A stretch of DNA of 64,000 nucleotides from positions 362,983 to 426,982 of the forward strand of contig NZ_BMFW01000001.1 in NCBI RefSeq assembly GCF_014639275.1. Direction: 5' to 3'. How positions within the stretch are numbered: the stretch's first letter is position 1; each line of letters opens with the position of its first letter. Shown here piece after piece: positions 45,030 to 53,789 of this stretch. The stretch is from Arthrobacter liuii. GTDB lineage: Bacteria > Actinomycetota > Actinomycetes > Actinomycetales > Micrococcaceae. Made by a program: the position numbers and the translations under genes. The notes under the pieces were generated by a model. The model saw only the letters and a list, made by a program, of their open reading frames with translations. It had not been told where the DNA came from and did no database searches.

Positions 45030-47192
45030 ATGACCGGTATTTTGGGCCATGGCGACAATGTGGCATCACAAACTTTTGGCGCCGTTTTGGACGCAAGCCC
45101 GGACGCACTGCTGGCATTGAATGCAGACGGCACCGTCCTGGCGGCCAACGCCGCAGCGTCAAGGCTGTTCGGGTTGCAGCAGCACGCGTTCAGCGGCCTG
45201 GACCACCGGCTGCTGGTCGCGGAGGAATCCCGCGACGAAGTGGCCAACCTTTTGCACCAGCTCCTCACCCGGCCGGAGGAACATCCCACGCCGCGGGACA
45301 TCATGGCACTGCGGGCGGACGGAACAGAGTTCCCCGCAGAAGTGGCCGCCGCGTTCCTGGGCTCGGCTGAAGCTCCCGGTATCCGCCCCGGCGATGCAGC
45401 CCCTTCCGGCCCACAGCTTCTGCTCTCGGCCCGCGGGACAGCGCACCGGAAAGCGGCGGACGCCAACCTCCGGGAGGCCCTGTCGCTGCTCACGGCCACC
45501 CTTGAATCCACTGCCGACGGCATCCTGGTCATCGGCAATGACGGCAGGGTGGCCGGGTTCAACGACCAGTTCCTCACCATGTGGAGCCTTCCGCCGGAGG
45601 TAATGGAGGCGGACAGCGATGAGCCTGCAGTGCGGCTCGTTGTGGGACAGGTGGCCGATCCTGTGGGCTTCACCGCCCGGCTGGGCGAACTCCAGGAGGA
45701 CCCGGCCGCGGAAAGCCACGACGTGGTGGAGCTTAGCGACGGGCGTACCTTTGAGCGCTATTCCCGCCCGCAGCGGGTGGGCGAGCAAATCGTAGGCAGG
45801 GTGTGGAGCTTCCGGGATGTGACGCCGCGGCGGAAAGCACAGGAACAGGCGCACCAGGCCATGATGGACCTCGCCGTCCAGGCGGAAAAGCTGCGGACCA
45901 TGGCATTCCAGGACCCGCTGACCGGCCTCGCGAACAGGGCCGTTTTCAACGATGCGCTGGCCGAGGCCCTGCAGGAACCACGGCTGATGACCGTGGATGT
46001 GCTGCTCCTGGACCTGGACGACTTCAAGGAAGTCAACGACATCCTTGGCCACCAGGCCGGCGATGACATGCTCATCGAAGTGGCGCGCCGGCTCCGTGGC
46101 TGCGTCGCCGCCGCCGACGTGGTGGCCCGGCTGGGCGGGGACGAGTTCGTGGTACTCCTGACCGCCTGCCCCGATGCCGATGCGATCGCCGCGTGCATTG
46201 TGCGCTGCCTGCACGTCCCCGTCACCATTGGCGGCACCGTCCTCCGTCCGAGCCTGAGCCTGGGGCTCGCCTCCCTTGGCCAGGACAGCGTGGGCCCCTC
46301 CGAACTGCTGCGGCACGCGGACATTGCGATGTATGCGGCCAAGGCTGCAGGCAAGAACCGGTTCCTGCGCTTCCACCCGGACATGATGCAGGCGCTGGTG
46401 CAGCGCACACACATGGAGAGCGGGCTGCGGCTTGCCGTTCCCCGTGGCGAAATCACTGTGGACTTCCAGCCGATCGTCTCGCACCGGATGGGGCAGGTGG
46501 TCCAACTGGAAGCCCTGGCCCGGTGGGACCGCGGCGGCGAGCGGGTGCCGCCGTCGATCTTCATCCCACTCGCCGAGCGCACCGGGCTGATCAGCGAGAT
46601 CGGGGCCGAAGTGATGGCTACCGGCATGGTCCAGCTGGCGCGGTGGCTCAGCGAGGATCCCTCGCGGTCCCTGGCCGTGAACGTCTCCGGTGTCCAGCTG
46701 CAGGAACCCGACTTCGCCCAGACCGTCCTGCGGCTGGCGGAAGCCAGCGGCGTGGCGCCCTACCAGCTGGTCCTGGAAGTCACCGAGAGTGTATTTTTCG
46801 ACGCCGATTGCAGCCTGATCCAGCAGCTCAGCATGCTGCGGGACGCCGGCTCCCGGGTGGCGCTGGATGACTTCGGCACTGGCTATTCCTCCCTGGGCAG
46901 GCTGCAGGACCTGCCCGTGGACACGGTCAAGATCGACAGGACGTTTGTGTCCATGGTGCGGACCGGCAACGAGCGGCTGCCCATCCTGAGCTCCATGATC
47001 AATATGGCCCACAGCCTGGGCCTGACCGTGACAGCGGAAGGCATCGAGACCGTGGCGCAGGCGGACTACCTGGCGGCGTTGGAGTGCGATTCGCTGCAGG
47101 GCTACCTGTTCTCGTTGCCGGAGCCCGGAGACAGGCTTGGCCAGGCTTTGCACCACGCCGAAGAGGCCCTCAACGCGTTGAAGGGCAGGTAA
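45030..47192 (+). CDS. PAS-PAS-GGDEF-EAL cyclic-di-GMP signalling protein
   Basis: A 720-residue soluble protein that may both make and degrade c-di-GMP. Two PAS-like regions (about residues 10-130 and 150-275) precede the GGDEF domain, whose motif RLGGDEF (about 367-373) is intact. The EAL domain has LEALARWDR (about 493), VNVSG, LEVTES, DDFGTGYSSL, KIDRTFV and AEGIET, so the main catalytic residues are present. No membrane helix is seen. I choose ATG 45030 over the GTG one codon earlier because GAAGGGG is seven bases upstream. Confidence 0.93.
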   Translation: MTGILGHGDNVASQTFGAVLDASPDALLALNADGTVLAANAAASRLFGLQQHAFSGLDHRLLVAEESRDEVANLLHQLLTRPEEHPTPRDIMALRADGTEFPAEVAAAFLGSAEAPGIRPGDAAPSGPQLLLSARGTAHRKAADANLREALSLLTATLESTADGILVIGNDGRVAGFNDQFLTMWSLPPEVMEADSDEPAVRLVVGQVADPVGFTARLGELQEDPAAESHDVVELSDGRTFERYSRPQRVGEQIVGRVWSFRDVTPRRKAQEQAHQAMMDLAVQAEKLRTMAFQDPLTGLANRAVFNDALAEALQEPRLMTVDVLLLDLDDFKEVNDILGHQAGDDMLIEVARRLRGCVAAADVVARLGGDEFVVLLTACPDADAIAACIVRCLHVPVTIGGTVLRPSLSLGLASLGQDSVGPSELLRHADIAMYAAKAAGKNRFLRFHPDMMQALVQRTHMESGLRLAVPRGEITVDFQPIVSHRMGQVVQLEALARWDRGGERVPPSIFIPLAERTGLISEIGAEVMATGMVQLARWLSEDPSRSLAVNVSGVQLQEPDFAQTVLRLAEASGVAPYQLVLEVTESVFFDADCSLIQQLSMLRDAGSRVALDDFGTGYSSLGRLQDLPVDTVKIDRTFVSMVRTGNERLPILSSMINMAHSLGLTVTAEGIETVAQADYLAALECDSLQGYLFSLPEPGDRLGQALHHAEEALNALKGR

Positions 47193-47208
47193 CCGGCAAG
47201 TTCCGGGC

Positions 47209-47586
47209 CTAGGCTGCTTCCTGGCGCCCGGGGCGCTGCGGCTTTGCCTGGGCCGGCTGGGAAGTTGGAGGCTGCGCCGGCTCGGGGGCTTCCACGGCAA
47301 CGGCAGGAGGATTGGCCGGTTCGGCAGGCGCGGAAGCAACTGCGGCGGCGCGGTTGCGGCGCCAGCGGCGGACCAGGTCGACGGCGGCGAACAGCCCTGC
47401 CAAAGGGGTGAGCACGGCTGCCGCGTAGACGAACAGCATCCAGGTCAGGGTGGTAAGCGGGGGCTGGTTATTGTTGAGCAGGGACAGTCCGCCCAGCATG
47501 GCCACAATCCAGAACAGCAGCACGGCCGTCAGCACGGCGCCGGCAGGAAAATACTGGTTGGTCACAATTTTTTTCAGGGTTTCCAT
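47209..47586 (-). CDS. Small two-helix membrane protein with Pro/Ala-rich tail
   Basis: A 125-residue protein with hydrophobic segments about residues 13-36 and 46-68, a basic RRWRRNR stop-transfer stretch, then a Pro/Ala/Gln-rich cytoplasmic tail. The start at ATG 47584-47586 has an AGGAGG site seven bases upstream; a longer frame adds 14 residues without a site. Function unknown. It is convergent with the c-di-GMP gene. Confidence 0.75.
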   Translation of the reverse strand: METLKKIVTNQYFPAGAVLTAVLLFWIVAMLGGLSLLNNNQPPLTTLTWMLFVYAAAVLTPLAGLFAAVDLVRRWRRNRAAAVASAPAEPANPPAVAVEAPEPAQPPTSQPAQAKPQRPGRQEAA

Positions 47587-47806
47587 GCACTTCCTCCTGC
47601 CTGGCCGGGGACGGCAAAAGCCGTTCAAAGACCAGTATGGGGCCCGGCCGGCACGAAACCGCGCAAGACGACACGGCGAGTGATGAAGCTAACGCGGCCA
47701 CCCGCCGTCGTACGAATTCCGCGTCCGAAAAACGCGGTCCAAACCCTTCCCGGAAGAGGTTCGGCCTAATAGCGTAATGCCTGTCCGTTCGATATTTGGA
47801 GGCTCC

Positions 47807-48358
47807 ATGCGCAAAGTCACTGCCGGCCTGTTCCACTCCGTGGACGGGGTGGTGTCCGAACCTTTCAAGTTCCAGTTCGACAGCTTCGACGACGAACTGG
47901 GCCGGGGCCTGGCCAGGATGATGAACACCGTGGACACAGTGGTCCTGGGCCGGGTCAGCTACCAGGAATGGGCCGGTTACTGGCCGGGCGCATCAACGGA
48001 TCAGGACTTTGCCAAATTCATCAATCCCGTGGAGAAGTTCGTTGCGTCTCGCACGCTTTCGGGGCCACTGGAGTGGCAGAACTCGCAGCTGATGGACGCG
48101 CCGCTTGAGGAGTTCGTGGCCTCGCTGAAGGAGCGCGACGGCGGCGAGATCGCCGTGTGCGGAAGCATCTCCGTGGTGCGGCAGCTGCTGTTCGCCGGGC
48201 TGCTGGACTCCCTGCAGTTGATGACCCACCCGGTGATCGCCGGCAGCGGCCGCAGGCTGTTCGGGGACGGCGACCCGCTCACCCGCCTGGTGCTGCAGGA
48301 CGAGACCACCACCAGCAAGGGCAACGTGCTCAGCACCTATGGAGTCCGCGGGGAATAG
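47807..48358 (+). CDS. RibD C-terminal / dihydrofolate reductase-fold protein
   Basis: A 183-residue DHFR-fold protein of the RibD-C family. It starts RKVTAGLFHSVDGVVSEP and has TVVLGRVSYQEWAGYWPG (the NADPH-binding region) and a C-terminal HPVIAGSGRRLFGDGD typical of this group. Many members are uncharacterised reductases. The start is ATG 47807, with TTTGGAGG upstream. Confidence 0.88.
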   Translation: MRKVTAGLFHSVDGVVSEPFKFQFDSFDDELGRGLARMMNTVDTVVLGRVSYQEWAGYWPGASTDQDFAKFINPVEKFVASRTLSGPLEWQNSQLMDAPLEEFVASLKERDGGEIAVCGSISVVRQLLFAGLLDSLQLMTHPVIAGSGRRLFGDGDPLTRLVLQDETTTSKGNVLSTYGVRGE

Positions 48359-48360
48359 GG

Positions 48361-48711
48361 TTACGCGGCCAACGGCGCTCCGAAAAGCTCCTCCGCGAGC
48401 CGGGCCAGGTGCTCCGGGATGTCCGCCTCGGCCCCGTGTTCACCTCGGCCGAGGAAGACGGCGGTTCCGCGGATCCCGTCGAGGTCCAGGCCGCATTCGT
48501 GCATCAGCTGCCCGGCGCGGAAGTTGACCGGCAGGAGCATGGTGACGCTTTCCGCATTCAGGTACACATGCCAGTCGCCGCGGATCACCGACTCCAGTGG
48601 TCCACCCACCAGGTCTTCCAGGGCCTGCAGGTCCGCCGCCACCTGCTCGATGCGGATGGGCTCGGAATTGCTGGCCGGTACCACAAGTGCTGTGTAAGTT
48701 CTGTTGTTCAT
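48361..48711 (-). CDS. DUF3846-like small protein
   Basis: A 116-residue soluble protein. The pattern VVPASNSEPIRIEQV, then LQALEDLVGGPLESV, then GRGEHGAEADIPEH resembles DUF3846 proteins, which I associate with mobile or phage-derived DNA in actinomycetes. It ends two bases after the convergent RibD-C gene. The family call is from memory. Confidence 0.65.
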   Translation of the reverse strand: MNNRTYTALVVPASNSEPIRIEQVAADLQALEDLVGGPLESVIRGDWHVYLNAESVTMLLPVNFRAGQLMHECGLDLDGIRGTAVFLGRGEHGAEADIPEHLARLAEELFGAPLAA

Positions 48712-48852
48712 CGTTCCGTTTCTCCATAGGTTTTAACACCTGTAGGCACGCCGGTGTTCCCGCGTGCTGGGCCGTGGGGGAACGCGCGACGGCGGCGCCC
48801 ACCCGGGTGCCGGCGTCGCACCTTGCCTGCGGGCGCGTAAAATGGACCGGTC

Positions 48853-49980
48853 ATGCACTGTTCCTACTTTGATGCCGGCACCTGCCGCTCCTGCACCCAC
48901 ATGGGCAGGCCCTACGGCGAACAGCTGGACGGCAAGCAGCTGCACTGCCAGGCCCTCCTCTCCGCGCACACGGAACTGGAATGGTTGCCGCCGGTGGCGA
49001 GCCGGGAGTCAGGGTTCCGCAACAAGGCCAAGATGGTGATCGGCGGCACGGCGCAGAACCCCACCATCGGGATCCTGGACGCCGACGGCCACGGGGTGGA
49101 CCTGCGCATGTGCGGCGTCTGCTCGCCCGGCCTGCGGGCGTGCTTCCCGGTGCTGGCCAACTTCATCCGCCGCGTCCGGCTGACCCCCTACGATGTTCCG
49201 CGCCGTACCGGCGAACTCAAGCACATCATCATCACCGAATCCCCGGACGGCGACGTCATGCTCCGTCTGGTTCTCCGCTCGGAGCAGGTGGTCCCGCGCA
49301 TCCGGAAGCACCTTCCGGACCTCCTGGCCGCCCTGCCGCAGGTGAAGGTGGTCTCGGTCAACCTGCTCCCGGAACACAAGGCCGTCCTTGAAGGCGAGCG
49401 CGAGATCCTGCTCACGGAGCAGTCCACGCTGAACATGCGGGTCAACGACATCAACCTGCGTCTGCGGCCGCAGAGCTTCTTCCAGACCAACACCGGGATG
49501 GCCGCGGCCTTGTACCGCCAGGGGCGGGAGTGGGTCAGCGAACTGGCGCCGGCGTCGGTGTGGGACCTGTATTGCGGCGTGGGCGGATTTGCCCTGCACA
49601 GCGCCGCCCCGTCCCGCACGGTCACGGGCATTGAGGCCAGCAGCGAGGCCATCGTTTCCGCCAGGCTCAGCAGTGCCGAAGCAGGACTGCAGGGCATGGA
49701 CTTCCGGGCCGGCGACGCCACCGCATTCGCCCTCGCGGCGGAGCAGTCCCCGGAGCTGGTGATCGTGAACCCGCCCCGGCGCGGCATCGGCAAGGACCTG
49801 TGCGGCTGGCTGGAATCGTCGGACGTGCAGCACGTGGTGTATTCCAGCTGCAACGCGCAGTCCCTGGCCCGCGACCTGGCCGCCCTCCCCTCGTTCACCG
49901 CGCGGCGGGCACGGGTCCTGGACATGTTCCCGCAGACCACGCACTACGAGGTGATGGTGCTGCTGGAACGCACGGCCTGA
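48853..49980 (+). CDS. rlmC: 23S rRNA (uracil-C5)-methyltransferase, RlmC type
   Basis: A 375-residue SAM-dependent tRNA/rRNA uracil-5-methyltransferase family member. The N-terminal Cys cluster (Cys3, Cys11, Cys14) supports a [4Fe-4S] site, as in RlmC, and no TRAM domain precedes it. SAM-binding WDLYCGVGGFALH and the nucleophile region VYSSCNAQSLARDL are present. The likely target is U747 of 23S rRNA (E. coli numbering). Confidence 0.9.
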   Translation: MHCSYFDAGTCRSCTHMGRPYGEQLDGKQLHCQALLSAHTELEWLPPVASRESGFRNKAKMVIGGTAQNPTIGILDADGHGVDLRMCGVCSPGLRACFPVLANFIRRVRLTPYDVPRRTGELKHIIITESPDGDVMLRLVLRSEQVVPRIRKHLPDLLAALPQVKVVSVNLLPEHKAVLEGEREILLTEQSTLNMRVNDINLRLRPQSFFQTNTGMAAALYRQGREWVSELAPASVWDLYCGVGGFALHSAAPSRTVTGIEASSEAIVSARLSSAEAGLQGMDFRAGDATAFALAAEQSPELVIVNPPRRGIGKDLCGWLESSDVQHVVYSSCNAQSLARDLAALPSFTARRARVLDMFPQTTHYEVMVLLERTA

Positions 49981-50031
49981 GGCCAGCCGGGCAGGCCACG
50001 CTGCCAACCGGTCAGTCACGCGACGGCGGAA

Positions 50032-50064
50032 GTTCACCGTAAGGCCATTCCCGGTTAATTACCC
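50032..50064 (+). promoter_or_regulatory. Possible PHO box upstream of the DUF6454 gene
   Basis: GTTCACC at 50032 and GTTAATT at 50054 are spaced by 22 bases (two 11-base units), the geometry of actinomycete PhoP direct repeats. The middle unit is poorly matched. It precedes a secreted protein and a phosphoesterase. Confidence 0.3.
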
Positions 50065-50115
50065 ATTAGTAACTTGAGAACTCCTGTTGAGACCCCAACC
50101 TTAAGAGGCCCCCGC

Positions 50116-51135
50116 ATGAGCTCCAAGCCCACCCGACGCGCCCTCACCGTGGCCGCGTCCCTGATAGTTGCCGCCTGCGCGGCGGCAGGGACAGCGGCCG
50201 CCCAGGCCAGCGTCCAGGTAAAGGACACCAGCCCCGTGTCCGGCGCCCACCACGAAACGGACACTGTCCTGGCCGACGCCTTCGATGCCGTCAACCGCAA
50301 CACGGCCTGGCAGCAGACGTCCAAGCTGAAGCTGAACTTCCCCACCTACCACACCGAGGGAATCGCTTTCAGCCAGGACCACATCTTCCTCTCTGCGGTC
50401 CAGATCATCGAACCGACGGTCAAGTACCCCACACCGCAGGACGGGTACGACCGCACGCCCGGCAAGGGCATCGGCCACCTGTTCGTCATGGACAAGGCCG
50501 GCAACCTGCAAAAGGACATCACCCTCGGCGAGGGGGACATGTACCACCCGGGCGGCATCGACTTCGACGGCACCAACGTCTGGGTTCCGGTGGCCCAGTA
50601 CCGGCCGGACAGCAGCGCCATCATCTACAAGATTGATGCGGACACCCTTGACGTCCACAAGCAGTTCGAGGTCAAGGACCACTTCGGTGGCATCGTCCTG
50701 GACAAGCAGACCGGCCACCTGGTGGGAAACACGTGGGGCTCCCGCCGGTTCGCTGAATGGGACCTCCAGGGCAAGGAGCTGGCCACCTGGGAGAACCCGA
50801 ACTACTTCATCGACTACCAGGACTGCCAGTACGTCCCCAACGCCAAGATGCTCTGCGGCGGTGTTACCAACCTCCCGCAGACCCCGGCCGCCGGCGGCAC
50901 CGCAGCAACCTATGAACTGGGCGGCATGGCAATGATCGACCTCAAGTCCCACGAGGTAACCCGCGAGGTCCCTTTCCAGAAATGGTCCACCGCCGGGCAC
51001 GTAGCCACCCGCAACCCGTTCAAAATGACCGCCGACGGCAACCACCTCACCATGAAGGTCGCCCCGGACAACGGCGAAGAAGGCAACGGCACCGAAATCC
51101 TCACCTACGAAGCCGACGTCGCCCCCGCCAAGTAA
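50116..51135 (+). CDS. Secreted DUF6454-family protein
   Basis: A 339-residue exported protein. The signal peptide (1 to about 32) ends AAAQA. The mature part looks like a beta-propeller (repeated strand patterns such as HLFVMDKAGNLQ, AIIYKIDADTLDV, GMAMIDLKSHEV). I associate it with the DUF6454 family, function unknown. The start is ATG 50116. It lies 61 bases upstream of a phospholipase C-type gene on the same strand, so the two may be co-transcribed. Confidence 0.75.
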   Translation: MSSKPTRRALTVAASLIVAACAAAGTAAAQASVQVKDTSPVSGAHHETDTVLADAFDAVNRNTAWQQTSKLKLNFPTYHTEGIAFSQDHIFLSAVQIIEPTVKYPTPQDGYDRTPGKGIGHLFVMDKAGNLQKDITLGEGDMYHPGGIDFDGTNVWVPVAQYRPDSSAIIYKIDADTLDVHKQFEVKDHFGGIVLDKQTGHLVGNTWGSRRFAEWDLQGKELATWENPNYFIDYQDCQYVPNAKMLCGGVTNLPQTPAAGGTAATYELGGMAMIDLKSHEVTREVPFQKWSTAGHVATRNPFKMTADGNHLTMKVAPDNGEEGNGTEILTYEADVAPAK

Positions 51136-51196
51136 CACCCCTAAGACCCGCCGCCCCGGCGGCAACCCCCACCCAAACTGAACGATTGGACACCCC

Positions 51197-52891
51197 ATGC
51201 CTATTCAGGCACCTGTTACCCGCAAACGAGTGGCCGCCGCGACCGGCGCGGCTGCCCTGGCTGCCTCAGCCCTGGCAGCCGGCCTGGTCGGCTTCGGCGC
51301 AGCCCCGGCCACCGCCGTCGGCGCCCAGGACAACACCGCCACACCGATCAAGCATGTGGTGGTGCTCTTCCAGGAGAACGTCTCCTTTGACCACTACTTC
51401 GCCACCTACCCCAACGCGGCCAACACCCCGGGTGAAACCCAGCAGGGCACCGGCACTGCAGCTGCCGCCTTCAAGGCATCCGAGGACACGCCCAAGGACA
51501 TCAACACCCTCGCGAACGCAGGCCTGATGGCACCGAACAACCCCAACTCGGTCCAGCCGGCGCGCCTGTCCCCGATGCAGGCCGTCACCTGCGACCAGGA
51601 CCACGAGTACACCGCCGAACAGAAGGCGTACAACGGCGGCCTGATGGACAAGTTCGTGCAGTTCACCAGCAAGGATGCCTGTGCACCGAACCAGTACGGG
51701 CGTCCGGGGCTGACGATGGACTACTACGACGGCAACTCCGTCACCGGGATCTGGAACTACGCCCAGAACTACGCCATGAGCGACAACCACTTCAGCACCG
51801 TCTTCGGCCCCTCGACCCCGGGCGCGCTGAACCTGGTTTCCGGGCAGACCCACGGCGTCAAGGAATACACCGCCGCCGGCCAGCCGGTGAAGCCCACCGC
51901 CAGCGACTACACGGTCCGCGTCCCTGACGCCAACGGCGTGGGCACCATGATCAATGACCCGGACCCGGTCTACGACGACTGCTCCAACAACAGCCACGGC
52001 AAGACCAACAACCTCGCCGGCATGACCGGCAAGAACATCGGCGACCTGCTCAACGACCAGGGCGTGTCCTGGGGCTGGTTCCAGGGCGGCTTCACCCCCA
52101 CCACCGCGGCTACCGCCACGGCGCCGGCCGCCTGCAAGAGCACCCACAACAACGTGGCCGGAGTCTCCAGCACCGACTACAACCCGCACCACCAGCCCTT
52201 CCAGTACTACGCCTCCACCGCCAACCCGCACCACCTGGCCCCGGCGAGCGACGCGGAAATCGGCCACAACGGCCAGGCCAACCACCAGTACGACCTGACT
52301 GACTTCAACAAGGTGGTCAACAGCGACAACATGCCCGCCGTGTCCTTCCTGAAGGCCTCCAACTACCAGGACGGCCACGCCGCCTACTCGGACCCGGTCG
52401 ATGAGCAGAACTTCGTCACCAAGACCGTGAACGAGATCCAGCAGTCGAAGAACTGGGAGGACACCGCCGTCGTCCTCGCCTACGACGATTCCGATGGCTG
52501 GTACGACCACGTCGCCGCCCAGGTGAAGAATGCCTCCAACAGCCCCGACGACGCCGCCTGGTGCCAGAACGCGGCCGCGGCCGGTGTTCCGGTGGCCGGC
52601 GGGTATGCCGACCGCTGCGGCCCCGGCCCGCGCCAGCCGCTGGTGGTCATCTCGCCGTACTCGAAGAAGAACTTCGTGGACCACAACGAAACCGACCAGG
52701 CCTCCATCCTGCGCTTCATCGAAGACAACTGGCACACCGGCCAGATCGGCGACGCCTCGGCCGACGCGACAGCCGGGTCCATGAACGCCATGTTCAACTT
52801 CCACCACGAACGCAACGACAAGGTCCTGCTCAACGAGCAAACCGGCGCAGTCAACTCCATCACCCACAACGGGCACCCCGCAGGGCAGTGA
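51197..52891 (+). CDS. Secreted phospholipase C / acid phosphatase-type phosphoesterase
   Basis: A 564-residue exported enzyme of the alkaline-phosphatase-like phosphoesterase (PLC/AcpA) family. After a signal peptide (1 to about 42) comes HVVVLFQENVSFDHYFATYP, the metal-binding and nucleophile region. Later regions are GLTMDYYDGNSVTGIWNYAQ, SDNHFSTVFGPSTPG, AYDDSDGWYDHV (metal-binding Asp/His) and PLVVISPYSKKNFVDHNETDQASILRFIEDNW. It probably hydrolyses phospholipids or other phosphoesters outside the cell to supply phosphate. Confidence 0.9.
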   Translation: MPIQAPVTRKRVAAATGAAALAASALAAGLVGFGAAPATAVGAQDNTATPIKHVVVLFQENVSFDHYFATYPNAANTPGETQQGTGTAAAAFKASEDTPKDINTLANAGLMAPNNPNSVQPARLSPMQAVTCDQDHEYTAEQKAYNGGLMDKFVQFTSKDACAPNQYGRPGLTMDYYDGNSVTGIWNYAQNYAMSDNHFSTVFGPSTPGALNLVSGQTHGVKEYTAAGQPVKPTASDYTVRVPDANGVGTMINDPDPVYDDCSNNSHGKTNNLAGMTGKNIGDLLNDQGVSWGWFQGGFTPTTAATATAPAACKSTHNNVAGVSSTDYNPHHQPFQYYASTANPHHLAPASDAEIGHNGQANHQYDLTDFNKVVNSDNMPAVSFLKASNYQDGHAAYSDPVDEQNFVTKTVNEIQQSKNWEDTAVVLAYDDSDGWYDHVAAQVKNASNSPDDAAWCQNAAAAGVPVAGGYADRCGPGPRQPLVVISPYSKKNFVDHNETDQASILRFIEDNWHTGQIGDASADATAGSMNAMFNFHHERNDKVLLNEQTGAVNSITHNGHPAGQ

Positions 52892-52914
52892 CCTAACCCC
52901 CACTGCACTGCAAG

Positions 52915-52975
52915 AACGGCGGGAGCGCTGTCCGGCACAGGCCGGGCAGCGCTCCTGCCGGTTTTCCCAAGGAAT
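52915..52975 (+). terminator. Terminator of the phosphoesterase gene
   Basis: Long imperfect stem around GGGAGCGCTG (52921-52930) and CAGCGCTCC (52948-52956), extended by GGC/GCC pairs, followed by TTTT, 24 bases after the stop. Confidence 0.8.
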
Positions 52976-53067
52976 AAATCAAGATTGGCCCTGAATCCGT
53001 TCTCCCCGTGGGGGCGAAGCTACGCTGGCCGTGCAATTTGCATCCAGCGCACGCATTTGGGGGACCC

Positions 53068-53775
53068 ATGCCTAGGATCAGCACCTTTTCCGCGCCTCGT
53101 AAACATCGCGAGACAAACGCCGTTACGCCCGCACAAGCCGCCCGGCGGAAGGCGCCCAACCCGTCGCTGGTGGCAGGGGCCGCTGCCGCCGTCGTGCTTC
53201 TCCTGGCCGGCTGCGGCGCACCCCAAGCCTCGCTGAGCGCCGCTACTGCGCCCGCCAGCAAATCTGCCACCGCCACCCCCACGGCAACACCCATTGCCGA
53301 TACGCCATGCAGCACCGTGAACGGGCAGCAGGTGTTTGCCGAAAGCACCTATGTGTGCACCAAGCATGAGTCGGGGCGGCTGGTGTGGCTTGAAGCCGCC
53401 CAGTCCAAGCGCGTCACCGACAAATTGGCCGCAGCCGCCGCAGCGAAGGCAGCAGCAGACAAAGCCGCCGCAGACAAAGCCTCGGCGGAGGAGGCTGCCC
53501 GGCAAGCCGCCGCGGCGAAGGCAGCGGCGGACAAGGCCGCAGCAGACGCGGCCGCGAAGGCCGCCACGCCTCAGGCCCCCGTGGCCCAGCCTGTGCCGGG
53601 GACGAATCCGGGCTGCGATCCGAACTACTCAGGGTGCGTGCCCATTGCCTCCGACGTTGACTGCGCCGGCGGTAGCGGCAACGGGCCGGCATATGTCCGC
53701 GGTCCCATCCAGGTCACCGGCCGCGACATCTACGGCCTGGACTCCGACCATGACGGCATCGCTTGCGAAAAGTAG
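53068..53775 (+). CDS. Excalibur-domain lipoprotein
   Basis: A 235-residue surface protein. A basic N-terminus leads to a hydrophobic stretch ending in a lipobox (LLLAGC, Cys about residue 50). The mature part has a small Cys-containing domain, then an Ala/Lys/Asp-rich coiled-coil-like repeat (AAADKAAADKA), a Pro linker, and a C-terminal excalibur calcium-binding domain (DCAGG to DSDHDGIACEK, with the DxDxDGxxCE motif). The start is ATG 53068. The long n-region of about 35 residues is unusual. Confidence 0.85.
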   Translation: MPRISTFSAPRKHRETNAVTPAQAARRKAPNPSLVAGAAAAVVLLLAGCGAPQASLSAATAPASKSATATPTATPIADTPCSTVNGQQVFAESTYVCTKHESGRLVWLEAAQSKRVTDKLAAAAAAKAAADKAAADKASAEEAARQAAAAKAAADKAAADAAAKAATPQAPVAQPVPGTNPGCDPNYSGCVPIASDVDCAGGSGNGPAYVRGPIQVTGRDIYGLDSDHDGIACEK

Positions 53776-53789
53776 GACAGCTCCGGGAC

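Noticed and set aside
45159..47339. 726-residue minus-strand frame opposite the GGDEF-EAL gene
   Set aside because: Full overlap with a clear signalling protein; His/Gln/Arg-rich shadow without motifs.
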